A stretch of DNA of 64,000 nucleotides from Streptomyces smyrnaeus (GTDB lineage Bacteria; Actinomycetota; Actinomycetes; Streptomycetales; Streptomycetaceae), in NCBI RefSeq assembly GCF_017676345.1, contig NZ_JAFFZM010000001.1:310001-374000 (forward strand). The letters are read 5' to 3'. The position numbers and the translations under genes were made by a program. The number at the start of each line of letters is the position of its first letter. The stretch's first letter is position 1. The notes under the pieces were generated by a model. It searched no databases and was not told where the DNA came from. It saw nothing but the letters and a program-made list of their open reading frames with translations. Shown in pieces: positions 1-8,643 of this stretch.

Positions 1-842
1 CAGAAGACGGTGACCATCAGCGTCACCATCATCGGCGTACGCCCGCCGGCGAACTGCGCGGCGAACAGTACGAATCCGGCGGCGGTGAGCAGGGCGAGCG
101 GCCAGGTGAAACCCCCGGCGCGCTCGGTGAACAGCAAGAACAGGCTCAGTGACACGGCGGCGGTGACGGCGTAGTTCAGCGGGGCGTGGCGGCCGCGGTA
201 GAGGACGGTGACGAAGTCCCGCTGCGCTTCGGGGCCGTCGGCCGCTTCGCCCGCGGTCGCCCGGGCCCGTTCCCAGTCGTGGGACTCCTTCAGTCCGCGC
301 CGCATCCACAGGGCCAGCGCGATGGGGACGACGCCGAGGAAGAACATCGCCCGCCAGCCCCAGGCCGGCACCACGAAGCGGTAGAGCTGCCCGGCGATGA
401 TGGCGCCTACCGCGTACCCGGAGATGAGCAGCGCGCTGGCGCGGTTGCGGGCCGCGGCGGGCCAGCTCTCGATCACATAGGTGGCGCTGGCCGAGTACTC
501 CCCCGCCATGCCGAGGCCGAGCACCAGCCGTGCGGCGAACATCGACCAGTAGCCCCAGGAGAGGCCGCAGGCCAGCGAGCCGACGGAGTACAGGACGATG
601 CTGAGGATCATCGCGGGTTTGCGGCCGTACCGGTCCCCCACCGCGCCGATGGCCAGGCCGCCGAACCAGCGGGAGATGAAGGCGGCGGACACCAGTGTGG
701 CCGCCGTGACGGTCGACAGGTCGAAGGCGTCGGCGACTTCGGTCAGCACCAGGGTGATCAGGACGAAGTCGAAGCCGTCCATCAGATATCCGAGCCAGGC
801 GGCGAAGAGCGTCTTGCCGTCGCGTCTCGTCAGTCTCGCCAT
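1..842 (-). CDS. nanT: NanT-like sialic acid:H+ symporter (MFS), C-terminus beyond window
   Basis: A leftward frame opens with ATG at 842 and runs without a stop to the window edge, giving about 280 N-terminal residues. The translation has the MFS signatures of the sialate:H+ symporter family: a DGFDFVLI segment in TM1, an SAAFISRWFGG segment, a GDRYGRK loop between TM2 and TM3, and an MAGEYSASATYVIESWP stretch. These follow E. coli NanT closely in order and spacing. It is a 12-TM inner membrane protein expected to import N-acetylneuraminate or a related acid sugar with protons. The 7-3-7 palindrome just upstream (881-897) is a likely operator. Subfamily assignment is good; the exact substrate is inferred. 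Confidence 0.8.
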   Translation of the reverse strand, partial: MARLTRRDGKTLFAAWLGYLMDGFDFVLITLVLTEVADAFDLSTVTAATLVSAAFISRWFGGLAIGAVGDRYGRKPAMILSIVLYSVGSLACGLSWGYWSMFAARLVLGLGMAGEYSASATYVIESWPAAARNRASALLISGYAVGAIIAGQLYRFVVPAWGWRAMFFLGVVPIALALWMRRGLKESHDWERARATAGEAADGPEAQRDFVTVLYRGRHAPLNYAVTAAVSLSLFLLFTERAGGFTWPLALLTAAGFVLFAAQFAGGRTPMMVTLMVTVF

Positions 843-880
843 CGCGGAGCCCCCCTCGGCCACCGGAGAAGATCAGAGGT

Positions 881-897
881 AGGACATGGGATGTCCT
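881..897. promoter_or_regulatory. Perfect 7-3-7 palindrome upstream of nanT-like gene
   Basis: AGGACAT-GGG-ATGTCCT lies 39 nt before the nanT-like start codon, where a promoter or operator would sit. A GntR-type regulator of sugar-acid catabolism is a plausible binder, but this is inference from position and symmetry only. Confidence 0.5.
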
Positions 898-978
898 GAC
901 GTGGCGGGACGCTACACGCGCCCGGCGGAGGGGGACAAGGGGTCGGGACCGGCCGGACCCGGGTCCGCGAGGGCGCCC

Positions 979-2205
979 TCAGCCCGCCGTGGCGAGCGCC
1001 GCCGCCTCGGCCTTCCGGGTGCGCCACAGCTGGGCGCCCACCGCGGAAGCGAGCACCACCACGCAGCCGGAGAAGACCAGCCCCGCGTTGCGCAGCCCGA
1101 GCCCGGTGCTGAGCGCGCCCACCCCGACGACCGGCAGCGAGATGCCCAGATAGGCCACGACGAACAGCGCCGAGATGGTGCCGCCCCGGTGCTCCTCGGG
1201 CGCCCGCGCGCTGACCGCCGTCAGCGCCGAGCGGAACGCGAGCCCCTGCCCGATGCCGCCGGTGACCGCACCCGTCACCAAGACCACCAGCGAGCTCAGC
1301 AGCAGCGACAGCCCCACCTGCGCCATACCGACGACCAACCCCAGGCACCCCAGGGGCAGTGCCACCGGTGCACCGAACCGGCCCGTCAGCGACTGTCCGA
1401 CCAGCGAGGCGCAGAAGACCGAGAAGACGATCGCGCCCGAGACCGCCAGGTTGCCGATGTGCAGGGTTCCGGACACGAAGCCCGGCGAGACCGCGGTGAA
1501 CAGGCCGAAGACGGCGAAGCCGGTGAAGCACGCCAGCCCGGCGGGGACGAACACCGGCCGCACCTCGCGCGGCACCTCCATCCCGCGCGGTCGCAGCGCG
1601 GGGCGTGGCCGGGGCGGGCGCACCGTCTCCGGCAGGGCGAGGGTCAGGGCGAACGCGACGGCCAGCAGCACCAGATGGGCGGCGAAGGGCAGGATCAGCG
1701 GGCGGGGCGCGTACTGCGCGAGCAGGCCGGCCAGCAGCGGTCCGCAGCCGAGCCCGCCCATGTTCGCGGCCGTCGCGGCGAAGCCCCCGCTGCCGCGGGG
1801 CGCCAGCTCCAGCACGGCCGCGGTCGCCGCGCCGCTGAAGAGTCCGGCCGCGAATCCGGACAGCAGCCGCCCGGAGAACAGCAGCGGCAGCCCGCCCTCC
1901 AGCAGGAAGCAACCGGCGCTGGCCGCCGAGAGGGCGAGGGCGGCGAACAGCACCGGCCGCCGCCCCAGCTTGTCGGAGAAGTCACCGGCCACCAGCAGGG
2001 CGACGATCACGCCGACCGCGTAGACGGCGAAGACGACCGTCACCATCAGCTCGCCGAAGCCCAGTTCCTGGCGGTAGAGGCCGTAGAGCGGGGTCGGCAG
2101 CGTGGTGCCCGCCATACCGACGGCGAAGACGAAGGCCGCCGCCGCGTACCACAGCAGGCCGCCACGTCGCGCCTCGCTGCCGTGCTCAGCGCCGTGCGGT
2201 CTCAC
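979..2205 (-). CDS. MFS transporter, drug-efflux-like
   Basis: Encodes 408 residues with twelve hydrophobic segments of MFS type. Features include a TTLPTPLYGLY motif in TM1, a DFSDKLGRRPVL loop between TM2 and TM3 (the MFS motif A region), and a central charged loop around residues 190-215 separating two six-helix halves. The protein looks like actinobacterial proton-driven exporters of small molecules, and nothing in the sequence fixes the substrate. It is followed after 136 nt by the nanT-like gene on the same strand, but the intervening palindrome and the different functional class suggest separate control. The ATG at 2205 gives a plausible short cytoplasmic N-terminus. Confidence 0.8.
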   Translation of the reverse strand: MRPHGAEHGSEARRGGLLWYAAAAFVFAVGMAGTTLPTPLYGLYRQELGFGELMVTVVFAVYAVGVIVALLVAGDFSDKLGRRPVLFAALALSAASAGCFLLEGGLPLLFSGRLLSGFAAGLFSGAATAAVLELAPRGSGGFAATAANMGGLGCGPLLAGLLAQYAPRPLILPFAAHLVLLAVAFALTLALPETVRPPRPRPALRPRGMEVPREVRPVFVPAGLACFTGFAVFGLFTAVSPGFVSGTLHIGNLAVSGAIVFSVFCASLVGQSLTGRFGAPVALPLGCLGLVVGMAQVGLSLLLSSLVVLVTGAVTGGIGQGLAFRSALTAVSARAPEEHRGGTISALFVVAYLGISLPVVGVGALSTGLGLRNAGLVFSGCVVVLASAVGAQLWRTRKAEAAALATAG

Positions 2206-2248
2206 GGCCGCGCCCCCGGATACGCACTCCCCCGCCGCCCACGGGTCC

Positions 2249-3382
2249 CTACCCCGCCCACGTGTAGCGGACCACGCCCGCGATCCTGCCGTGCTCGGCC
2301 AGCGCGCCGTCGGCCACGAAGACCACCTCCGCCTCGGTGGCCAGCGCCGCCTCCACGGTCTCGTCCACGATGTCGTCGCGCACCTCGCCCGACTCGTCGC
2401 TCACCGCCTCGTCGCCCGCCGGCGCCAGGTGACCTCCGGTCAGCCGCACCTTCTGCCGGTAGGGCTCCTCGACGACCAGCAGCGCCAGCCTGCCTTCCTG
2501 GGCGGCCCGCCACACCTCGTCGATCCCCGCGACGAACTCCGTGCGGCCGATCGCCTCGCCGAGCCGGCGGAGCGCCTCCTCGGCCCGGCCCCGCAACAGC
2601 TCGGCGCGCGCCGGTGCGACGGCCTCGAGGACGACGGAGGGCCGCGCGTTGGCCAGCCCGCCCTTGGGTACGGTGGCCAGCGCGTTGCGGGCCGCGCGCG
2701 TCCCCACGTCGGCCAGCGCGGTCAGCCCGTGCTTGAGCCCCGCGACCAGCAGCGGACGGGGCTCGGCCTCCAGCACCTTGGACAGGCCGGCGTCCACATC
2801 CCGCAGATGCTGCAGCTCCGCCTCGTCCCGGTAGCCGGTGTCGTAGACGCCGGTACGGGAGGCGCGCTCGCGCTCGGAGACGTTGGGTTCGTGTTCGATC
2901 GGGAAACCGTAGCGGTGCTCTTCGACGAGCTGCTCCCCCGCGCCGCTCCACAGTCTGGCCTTCTCCTCGTCGAAGGTCAGCACCCAGTAGGGGCGGTTCT
3001 GGGCCCGCGCGGCGACCAGGTTGCGGGTGAGGAAGGTGTCGTTGATGACGATGCGTTCGGTGTCGGCACGCCGGGTCAGCTGCCAGAACTGGTGCTCGCC
3101 CCGGGCGGCGAAGACGACCAGGGTGTCCAGCGCGTACATCAGATCCAGCTCGTTCTCGGCCTGCTCCAGCTGCTCGATCACATCGGCCCGTACCGCTGCC
3201 GAGACCTGCGGGTCCTCGGCGAGCCGCCGCCCGGTCTCGGCGATCAGATTGCGCAGCCGCACCGGGTCCTGCAGCTTGTCCGGCTTGGTGCGGTGGGTGG
3301 GCAGCACCAGGGTGACCGCCGGGTAGGGGCGCGGCTTCCGCAGATTGGCGAGGACCTCGTTGGTCAGGTCGTTGGTGCGCAT
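2249..3382 (-). CDS. baeRF family 3 protein (archaeo-eukaryotic release factor 1-like)
   Basis: Encodes 377 residues from the ATG at 3382, which has a GAGG ribosome-binding site; an in-frame ATG at 3451 would add 23 residues. The sequence begins with a short helical segment and a TLVLPTHRT motif. It continues with a central region rich in conserved aromatics ([29 protein letters not shown]) and ends with an Rnase-E/eRF1-like C-terminal domain ([21 protein letters not shown]). This order is typical of the bacterial eRF1-like baeRF3 group. Members are thought to act on stalled ribosomes, but biochemical evidence is thin. It is divergent from an L31 paralogue 202 nt away, which fits a ribosome-linked role. 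Confidence 0.75.
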   Translation of the reverse strand: MRTNDLTNEVLANLRKPRPYPAVTLVLPTHRTKPDKLQDPVRLRNLIAETGRRLAEDPQVSAAVRADVIEQLEQAENELDLMYALDTLVVFAARGEHQFWQLTRRADTERIVINDTFLTRNLVAARAQNRPYWVLTFDEEKARLWSGAGEQLVEEHRYGFPIEHEPNVSERERASRTGVYDTGYRDEAELQHLRDVDAGLSKVLEAEPRPLLVAGLKHGLTALADVGTRAARNALATVPKGGLANARPSVVLEAVAPARAELLRGRAEEALRRLGEAIGRTEFVAGIDEVWRAAQEGRLALLVVEEPYRQKVRLTGGHLAPAGDEAVSDESGEVRDDIVDETVEAALATEAEVVFVADGALAEHGRIAGVVRYTWAG

Positions 3383-3584
3383 CCGTACCTCGTTCCGGAA
3401 GGGGACGACGACCGCACCCTCCAGCATCTCGCCCAACCCCGGGCCCCGCACGTCGGAGCCGGGGCCGGGGCCGAAGCCCCCGCCCGGTGGCCCGCGGGCA
3501 GCGCGGCCACCGGGCGGGATGCCGTGCCGGGAGTGCGGACGTAACCTGGATGGGGCGCCCTGTACGCGGGGGAAGGAGCGACTT

Positions 3585-3986
3585 GTGAAGTCTGATACTC
3601 ACCCCGACTACCGCGAGGTGGTCTTCCGTGACCGGGCGGCCGGTTACGCGTTTCTGACGCGTTCGACGGCCACCAGCGACACCACGATCCAATGGGACGA
3701 CGGGCGGACATATCCGGTCGTCGATGTGGAGATCTCCTCCGAGAGTCACCCGTTCTACACCGGAAAGGCCCGAGTCGTGGACTCCGAGGGCCAGATCGCC
3801 AAGTTCCGCCAACGCTACGAGGGGACGTCGCCGGACGAGATCCTGCACTCCGCCCCGGCGAGCGAGCCCACCCCCGAGGACCTGGTCCTCGCCTCCGGCC
3901 GCGATCTGTCGGAGGAGAATCTGCAGTGGGCCCGCGAGCGCCTGGCGGCGGAAGGCCGGGCAGCGATGGACCGGCGGTTGCCGTGA
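3585..3986 (+). CDS. rpmE2: Ribosomal protein L31 type B with C-terminal extension
   Basis: Starts at GTG 3585 behind a strong GGAAGGAG site. Residues 1-84 are a canonical type B L31: [11 protein letters not shown] near the start, GYAFLTRST, then [19 protein letters not shown]. There are no cysteines, so this is the zinc-independent form. Instead of ending near residue 84 the protein continues to 133 residues, with a tail of about 49 residues ([20 protein letters not shown] then [17 protein letters not shown]) predicted to be largely helical. No Zur-like box was seen upstream, unlike the second type B L31 at 58907. It is divergent from a baeRF3 gene and followed by a terminator hairpin. Confidence 0.85.
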   Translation: MKSDTHPDYREVVFRDRAAGYAFLTRSTATSDTTIQWDDGRTYPVVDVEISSESHPFYTGKARVVDSEGQIAKFRQRYEGTSPDEILHSAPASEPTPEDLVLASGRDLSEENLQWARERLAAEGRAAMDRRLP

Positions 3987-3997
3987 GCCGGACGTGA

Positions 3998-4017
3998 GTG
4001 CCCCTTGAGAGGGGCAC
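3998..4017. terminator. Hairpin between convergent genes
   Basis: GTGCCCC-TTGAGA-GGGGCAC forms a seven-pair stem with a six-base loop. It starts 11 nt after the L31 stop codon and lies between convergent genes, so it can serve both directions. No U-tract is present, as is common in high-GC genomes. Confidence 0.6.
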
Positions 4018-4045
4018 CCGAGGCGTCGGCACCCACGCTGCGGGC

Positions 4046-4696
4046 TCAGTAGCCCACGGTGAACCGCTCCCGTACGTGCCGGGGGTGCTCGATCTCGTCG
4101 AGTACGGCGACGGCGTAGTCCTCCATCGAGATCCGGCTCTCGCCGTTCTCGTCCACGACCAGGTCGTCCTTGCCGACCCGGTAGGTGCCGGAGCGGTCAC
4201 CCGGCTCGATGGTGGCCGCGGGGCTGATGTTGGTCCAGCGCACGTCCTCGACACCGCGCAGGTAGTCGAGGGCCTGACCGTGCGCGTGCATGATCTGCAG
4301 GATCGCGTCGGGCAGCCCCTCGGTGTCCCACACCCGGGAGCCGTCCGGCCTGCGCAGCGACCCGGCACCGCCCACGAACACCAGTGACGGCGCTCCGGCC
4401 CCGAGCGCCCGCAATCCGGTGACCAGCGACTCGGCGGCGGGCTTGATGGTGGCCAGATGCCCCGGGCCGTCCTTGGCCCCGACCGCGCTGACGACGACGT
4501 CCGCGTTCCCGGCGACGGCCGCGACGGACTCCGGGGACAGCACATCGCCGGTGGTGACCGTGACGGCCTCGCGCGAGGCCACGAACCTGCCGGTGTCCCG
4601 CACCACCGCGACCACCTGGTGGCCGCGGTCCAGCGCCTCGCGGACGATCCTGCTGCCGATGTTGCCGTTGGCCCCGAAAACGGCGATGTTCGCCAT
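4046..4696 (-). CDS. NAD(P)-binding NmrA/HIM1-like reductase (atypical SDR)
   Basis: Encodes 216 residues starting with a Rossmann glycine motif, GANGNIG (residues 8-14), in a beta-alpha-beta unit followed by ALDRGHQVVAVVRD. The short length, the SAVGAKDG segment and the absence of a classical YxxxK site match the atypical SDR class that includes YwnB-like proteins and flavin-reductase-like enzymes. The substrate is unknown. The start at 4696 has an AGGAG site. It is transcribed divergently from the AraC-type regulator at 4856, a common layout for a regulator and its target. Confidence 0.75.
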   Translation of the reverse strand: MANIAVFGANGNIGSRIVREALDRGHQVVAVVRDTGRFVASREAVTVTTGDVLSPESVAAVAGNADVVVSAVGAKDGPGHLATIKPAAESLVTGLRALGAGAPSLVFVGGAGSLRRPDGSRVWDTEGLPDAILQIMHAHGQALDYLRGVEDVRWTNISPAATIEPGDRSGTYRVGKDDLVVDENGESRISMEDYAVAVLDEIEHPRHVRERFTVGY

Positions 4697-4855
4697 GGTG
4701 GTACTCCTGTTGCGTGGTGCGGACGAGGGCGGGGGACGGACGCCGAACGGGTGGCGACTTCGGCCACGATTCCCGCCGGTTCCTCCTGCCGGAAGGACGA
4801 CACCTCGAACGTAACCGGGCGGCGACCGCCCCGCGAGGTAAGGTCACGACCAGCC

Positions 4856-5767
4856 ATGGTGAGAACCGGACACTTCGCCGCAGCCGCGTCCGCCGCCATC
4901 CCGGAACTGCCGTACGCCCCGCCGCCGGGCGTCGCGACCACGGGGCTGGAGGTGATGACGCTGTCCGAGTTGCGCGACCGCGCGGCGCGCAGCGGCCAGC
5001 GGCTGGCGGACCCGCAGCGGCCCGGCTTCCACCAGCTGTTCGCCGTCGAGTCGGGACGGCTGCGCCAGTCCGTCGACTTCACCGCGCACACCACCCCGCC
5101 CGGCGGATGGCTGTGGGTGCGGCCCGGTCAGGTGCAGCAGTACGACGACCTGGGCGACAGCGAGGGCACGCTGGTCCTCTTCCGCCCCACCTTCCCCGAC
5201 CCGGCGACAGCCGCGACCGTGGGCCTGGACGAGGCGTCCGGCGCGGTGGCCCGCCACCCGTACGACGAGAACGCCCGCGCCGTCCGGATCGCCCTGGACC
5301 ATCTGCGCTTCGAGTTCGCCGCCGACCGCCGTGACCAGGCGCCGGGCGCGCACACGGAGGTGCTGCGGCATCTGCTGGCGGTCCTGCTGCTGCGGCTGGT
5401 ACGGCTGACGGGGGCGGACGGTCAGGACCCGGAGGCGGTCACCGGCTCGGACACCTTCCGCCGGTTCCGCGCCGCCGTGGAGAAGGACTTCACGCGCACC
5501 CGCCGCGTCGCCGACTACGCCCACGCCCTCGGCTACTCGCCCCGCACCCTCTCCCGGGCCACCCGCGCGGCGGTCGGGCTGGGCGCCAAGGAGTTCGTGG
5601 ACCGCCGCGTCGTTCTGGAGGCCAAGCGGCTGCTGGCGCACACCGACCGCTCCGCGGCCCGGATCGCCACGGCGCTCGGCTTCGCCGACGCCACCAACTT
5701 CGCCAAGTTCTTCCATCAGCGGTCGGGCACCACGCCGGGTGCCTTCCGCGCGTCCGTCCGCGGCTGA
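4856..5767 (+). CDS. AraC-family transcriptional regulator
   Basis: Encodes 303 residues from the ATG at 4856 (preceded by GAGGTAAGGT). Residues 1-150 form a cupin-like sensor domain (LRQSVDFTAHTTPPGGWLWV then RPGQVQQY). The C-terminal 100 residues carry the AraC double helix-turn-helix, with recognisable pieces RRVADYAHALGYSPRTLSRA and RIATALGFADATNFAKFFHQ, then RSGTTPGAFR. It probably controls the divergent NAD(P)-binding protein gene, in response to a small ligand that the sequence does not identify. Some 160 nt separate the two start codons. It is convergent with the GH3 gene, with only 16 nt between stop codons. Confidence 0.85.
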   Translation: MVRTGHFAAAASAAIPELPYAPPPGVATTGLEVMTLSELRDRAARSGQRLADPQRPGFHQLFAVESGRLRQSVDFTAHTTPPGGWLWVRPGQVQQYDDLGDSEGTLVLFRPTFPDPATAATVGLDEASGAVARHPYDENARAVRIALDHLRFEFAADRRDQAPGAHTEVLRHLLAVLLLRLVRLTGADGQDPEAVTGSDTFRRFRAAVEKDFTRTRRVADYAHALGYSPRTLSRATRAAVGLGAKEFVDRRVVLEAKRLLAHTDRSAARIATALGFADATNFAKFFHQRSGTTPGAFRASVRG

Positions 5768-5783
5768 AGCGGGGCGCGTCCGG

Positions 5784-8306
5784 TCACCCCCACAGCGGCA
5801 GCTCGGCGGTCAGCCGGATGTCGGCGGCGCTGCGCCCCACGGCGAACCGGTGCGGGCCCGGGCAGCGGCGCCAGACCAGATGGGTGTCGTCCCAGGTCTG
5901 GACGGCGCGCAGCGGGACTTCGAGCCTGGCTTCGGCCAGGTCCCCGGCCGCGGCCCGCACCACGGCGAAGGCCGCCAGCCGGCAGTCCGCCCCCTCGGGG
6001 CCGAGGTAGAGCTGGACGACCTCGCGGCCGGCGCGGGGACCGCTGTTGCGGACGCGGACGGTGACCTGGGCGACCGGCCCGTACGGGTCGTCACCGTCGG
6101 CGCCGTCCAGCGCGGTGATGTTCAAGGACTCGTACTCCCACCGGGTGTAGCCGAGTCCGTGCCCGAACCAGTAGGCGGGCTCGGGGCCCGCCGCCCGCCG
6201 CCAGGCGCGGTAGCCGATGTAGGGGCCTTCGACGTACGGGAGCCGGCCGTCACCGTCGGGGACGACCTGGCGCACCGGCAGGTCGTCCTCGGCGGACGGC
6301 CAGGTCGTCGGCAGCCGCCCGCCCGGTTCGGCGGCGCCCAGCAGCACATCGGCGAGGGCTTCGCCACCGGCCTCGCCCGGGAACCAGCACAGCAGGACGG
6401 CGGCCACCTCCTGGTGCCAGGGCATCAGCACGGGCGCGCCCGCGTTGACCACGACCACGGTGCGGGGATTGACCCGGGCGACGCGTGCCACCAGTTCGTC
6501 CTGGCGGCCCGGCAGGGCCAGACTCTCCCGGTCGACGCCTTCACTCTCGGACTCGTCGGTGGTTCCGACGAACACCACCGCGCAGTCCGCCTCGGCCGCC
6601 GCGCGCACCGCCCGTTCGGTCAGCTCCTGTTCGGACACGGCGGGCGCGCCGTGTCCGAGTTCGAAGGAGACCAGCCCGAACAGGCCACCGACGCCGTGGG
6701 CGGGGACGGAGTGCAGCAGCCGGACGGGCAGCGGTTTGTCCGCCTCCGCGTCGAGCAGAAAGGTGCGCTGGGGCGGGTTGAGGAACGCGGCGGCCGGGTC
6801 GTCGCTGTCGGCCTGCAGTTCCGCGTCGTACAGCACCCGGTCGCCCGCCTCCAGCCGGAAGTGCCCCACTCCGCGGACCGCGAGCCGGTGGGTACCGCTC
6901 TCGCGCGGGGTGAACTCGCCGACCAGCTCCACGCGGCCCAGATCGGCGAAGGAGACGCCGCCGGGCAACGTGCCCATCCACCGCACGCTGCCGTCCCGCT
7001 GCTCCGCACGGGCGAGCTCGACGTCGTCCAGACCGTGCAGGACGGCGGTCAGCCGGAAGCCGGCGGCTTCGGTGGCGGGCGCCAGCCGGGAGCGGGGGTC
7101 GGGACCCGGCTCGTAGGACACCTCGATGCCGGGCGGAAGCGCCTCCCGCAGGGCGTCCAGCGGGGTGCCGACCCGTTCGGGGAAGACCTGCGAGCTGCCT
7201 CCGCCGCCGAACCGCGGTGCGCAGGCGTGCAGTCCGCTGACGGCGATCCGGCGCACGGCGTCGCCGGAGGGCTCCGCGCCGCCCCCGACGTCGAGCGGGA
7301 GCACGGGGCTGCCCGCGTACTCGTTGCGCAGCAGGACGAAGGAGCGGGTGGCCAGGTCGCGTACGGCAGCGGCCCCGTCGAGCGGGGCGGGAAGCGCGGT
7401 GGCGGGCACGGCGGGCGGCGCGCCGTCCAGGACGCCGACGCGGGCGGCGAGCAGCAGTACCCTGCGGGCCTGCACATCCACCGTCTCCGCGGCCACCCGG
7501 CCCTCGCGGACGGCGGCGACCAGGTGCTCCCCGTAGACGGTGTCCGGTCCCGGCATGGCCAGATCGAGGCCGCCGCGTACGCAGCCGAGGGTGGAGCGGG
7601 CGCCCGTCCAGTCGGAGACCAGTGCTCCGTCGAACCCCCATTCGCCGCGCAGCACTCCGTTGTTGAGCACGTCGTGCTCACTCATCGTCACGCCGTTGAC
7701 GCTGTTGTAGGCGGCCATCAGCAGCCAGGGGCGCGCGGTGCGCACGATGCGTTCGAAGGGTTCGAGGTACAGCTCGCGCAGGGTGCGGCCGTCGACGCGT
7801 ACATCCACGGTGTAGCGATCGGTCTCCGCGTCGTTGGCCACATAGTGCTTGGGTGTCGCGGCCACGCCGCCCTGCTGGAGGGCCGCGACCAGGGCGGCAC
7901 CCAGGACCCCGGTCAGCTGCGGGTCCTCGGAGTACGCCTCGAAGTGCCGCCCGCTGTAGGGGGTGCGGTGCAGATTGACGGTGGGGGCCAGCACGGCGTG
8001 CGCGCCCTTGCGGCGGGCCTCCTGGGCGAGCAGCAGTCCGGCGGTGCGGGCCGCCGCCGTATCCCAGGTGGCGCCGATCGCGGTGGGGGACGGCAGCGCG
8101 AGGCTGGGGTCCTCGGGCGACCAGTTCTCGCCGCGCACCCCGGCCGGACCGTCCGAGAGGACGAGCCTGCCGAAACCGGCCGCCGAGCGGGCGTCCTCGG
8201 GGCCGACCGACCACATGTCCGTGCCCCCGAGCAGCGCCGCCTTCGCCGGGAGGTCCAGCTCGGCGAGCGCGGCCTCGACGGCGGCTTCCTGGGAGCTACG
8301 GTCCAT
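5784..8306 (-). CDS. Glycoside hydrolase family 3 beta-glycosidase with PA14 insertion
   Basis: Encodes 840 residues without a signal peptide, so it acts in the cytoplasm on imported oligosaccharides or glycosides. The GH3 N-terminal barrel covers about residues 15-320 with SDGPAGVRGENW, GRHFEAYSEDP, KHYVANDAETDR and the nucleophile motif VSDW (Asp232). The GH3 C-terminal domain follows and is interrupted at about residues 390-540 by a PA14-like beta domain (VGEFTPRESGTHRLAVRG). A fibronectin-III-like domain closes the protein. This order matches bacterial beta-glucosidases/xylosidases of the BglX-like PA14 group, and the sugar specificity is open. No transporter genes adjoin it. It is divergent from the CDF exporter across 337 nt. 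Confidence 0.9.
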   Translation of the reverse strand: MDRSSQEAAVEAALAELDLPAKAALLGGTDMWSVGPEDARSAAGFGRLVLSDGPAGVRGENWSPEDPSLALPSPTAIGATWDTAAARTAGLLLAQEARRKGAHAVLAPTVNLHRTPYSGRHFEAYSEDPQLTGVLGAALVAALQQGGVAATPKHYVANDAETDRYTVDVRVDGRTLRELYLEPFERIVRTARPWLLMAAYNSVNGVTMSEHDVLNNGVLRGEWGFDGALVSDWTGARSTLGCVRGGLDLAMPGPDTVYGEHLVAAVREGRVAAETVDVQARRVLLLAARVGVLDGAPPAVPATALPAPLDGAAAVRDLATRSFVLLRNEYAGSPVLPLDVGGGAEPSGDAVRRIAVSGLHACAPRFGGGGSSQVFPERVGTPLDALREALPPGIEVSYEPGPDPRSRLAPATEAAGFRLTAVLHGLDDVELARAEQRDGSVRWMGTLPGGVSFADLGRVELVGEFTPRESGTHRLAVRGVGHFRLEAGDRVLYDAELQADSDDPAAAFLNPPQRTFLLDAEADKPLPVRLLHSVPAHGVGGLFGLVSFELGHGAPAVSEQELTERAVRAAAEADCAVVFVGTTDESESEGVDRESLALPGRQDELVARVARVNPRTVVVVNAGAPVLMPWHQEVAAVLLCWFPGEAGGEALADVLLGAAEPGGRLPTTWPSAEDDLPVRQVVPDGDGRLPYVEGPYIGYRAWRRAAGPEPAYWFGHGLGYTRWEYESLNITALDGADGDDPYGPVAQVTVRVRNSGPRAGREVVQLYLGPEGADCRLAAFAVVRAAAGDLAEARLEVPLRAVQTWDDTHLVWRRCPGPHRFAVGRSAADIRLTAELPLWG

Positions 8307-8643
8307 ATCCGACTCTCACTGCTCATATCGCTCATATCGATCACCGGCTGCGGCCAGCTTCTCAGATCCGGCGCACCACCACCCTGGGAAAGCGGACGAA
8401 GTCCTCACGATGCAGGAGCGCCGTGCAGCCGCGGTCACCCGGCGCGCCAAGTCGGCCACCGGCTACCCCACCGACAACGGAAATCATGAAGAATGCGCAG
8501 GTCAGAGCGGTGTTATCGGTTTTGACAACGGTCACCGGTGCAGCCTTTGCACCCCCGGGGTGCGGTGGGTTTCACTGCACTCAGCCCGACACCGAGGGGG
8601 CGGCGGCCGCCGGTCGCCGAGGGTCACCGATGGGGAGGACCGG
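8307..8643. other. Divergent intergenic region between GH3 and CDF genes
   Basis: This 337-nt gap must hold both promoters. Near the GH3 start there is a short direct repeat (GCTCATATC twice within 8321-8340). Near the CDF gene there is a hairpin-capable palindrome GCACCCC-C-GGGGTGC at 8549-8563 and a relatively AT-rich GTTATCGGTTTTGACAACG stretch (8512-8530). A GGGGAGGA ribosome-binding site precedes the CDF start. No gene was found in it. Confidence 0.5.

Noticed and set aside
5739..8489. A 916-codon plus-strand open frame over the GH3 gene
   Set aside because: It is antisense to a clear GH3 enzyme and shows random Gly/Arg/Val composition.
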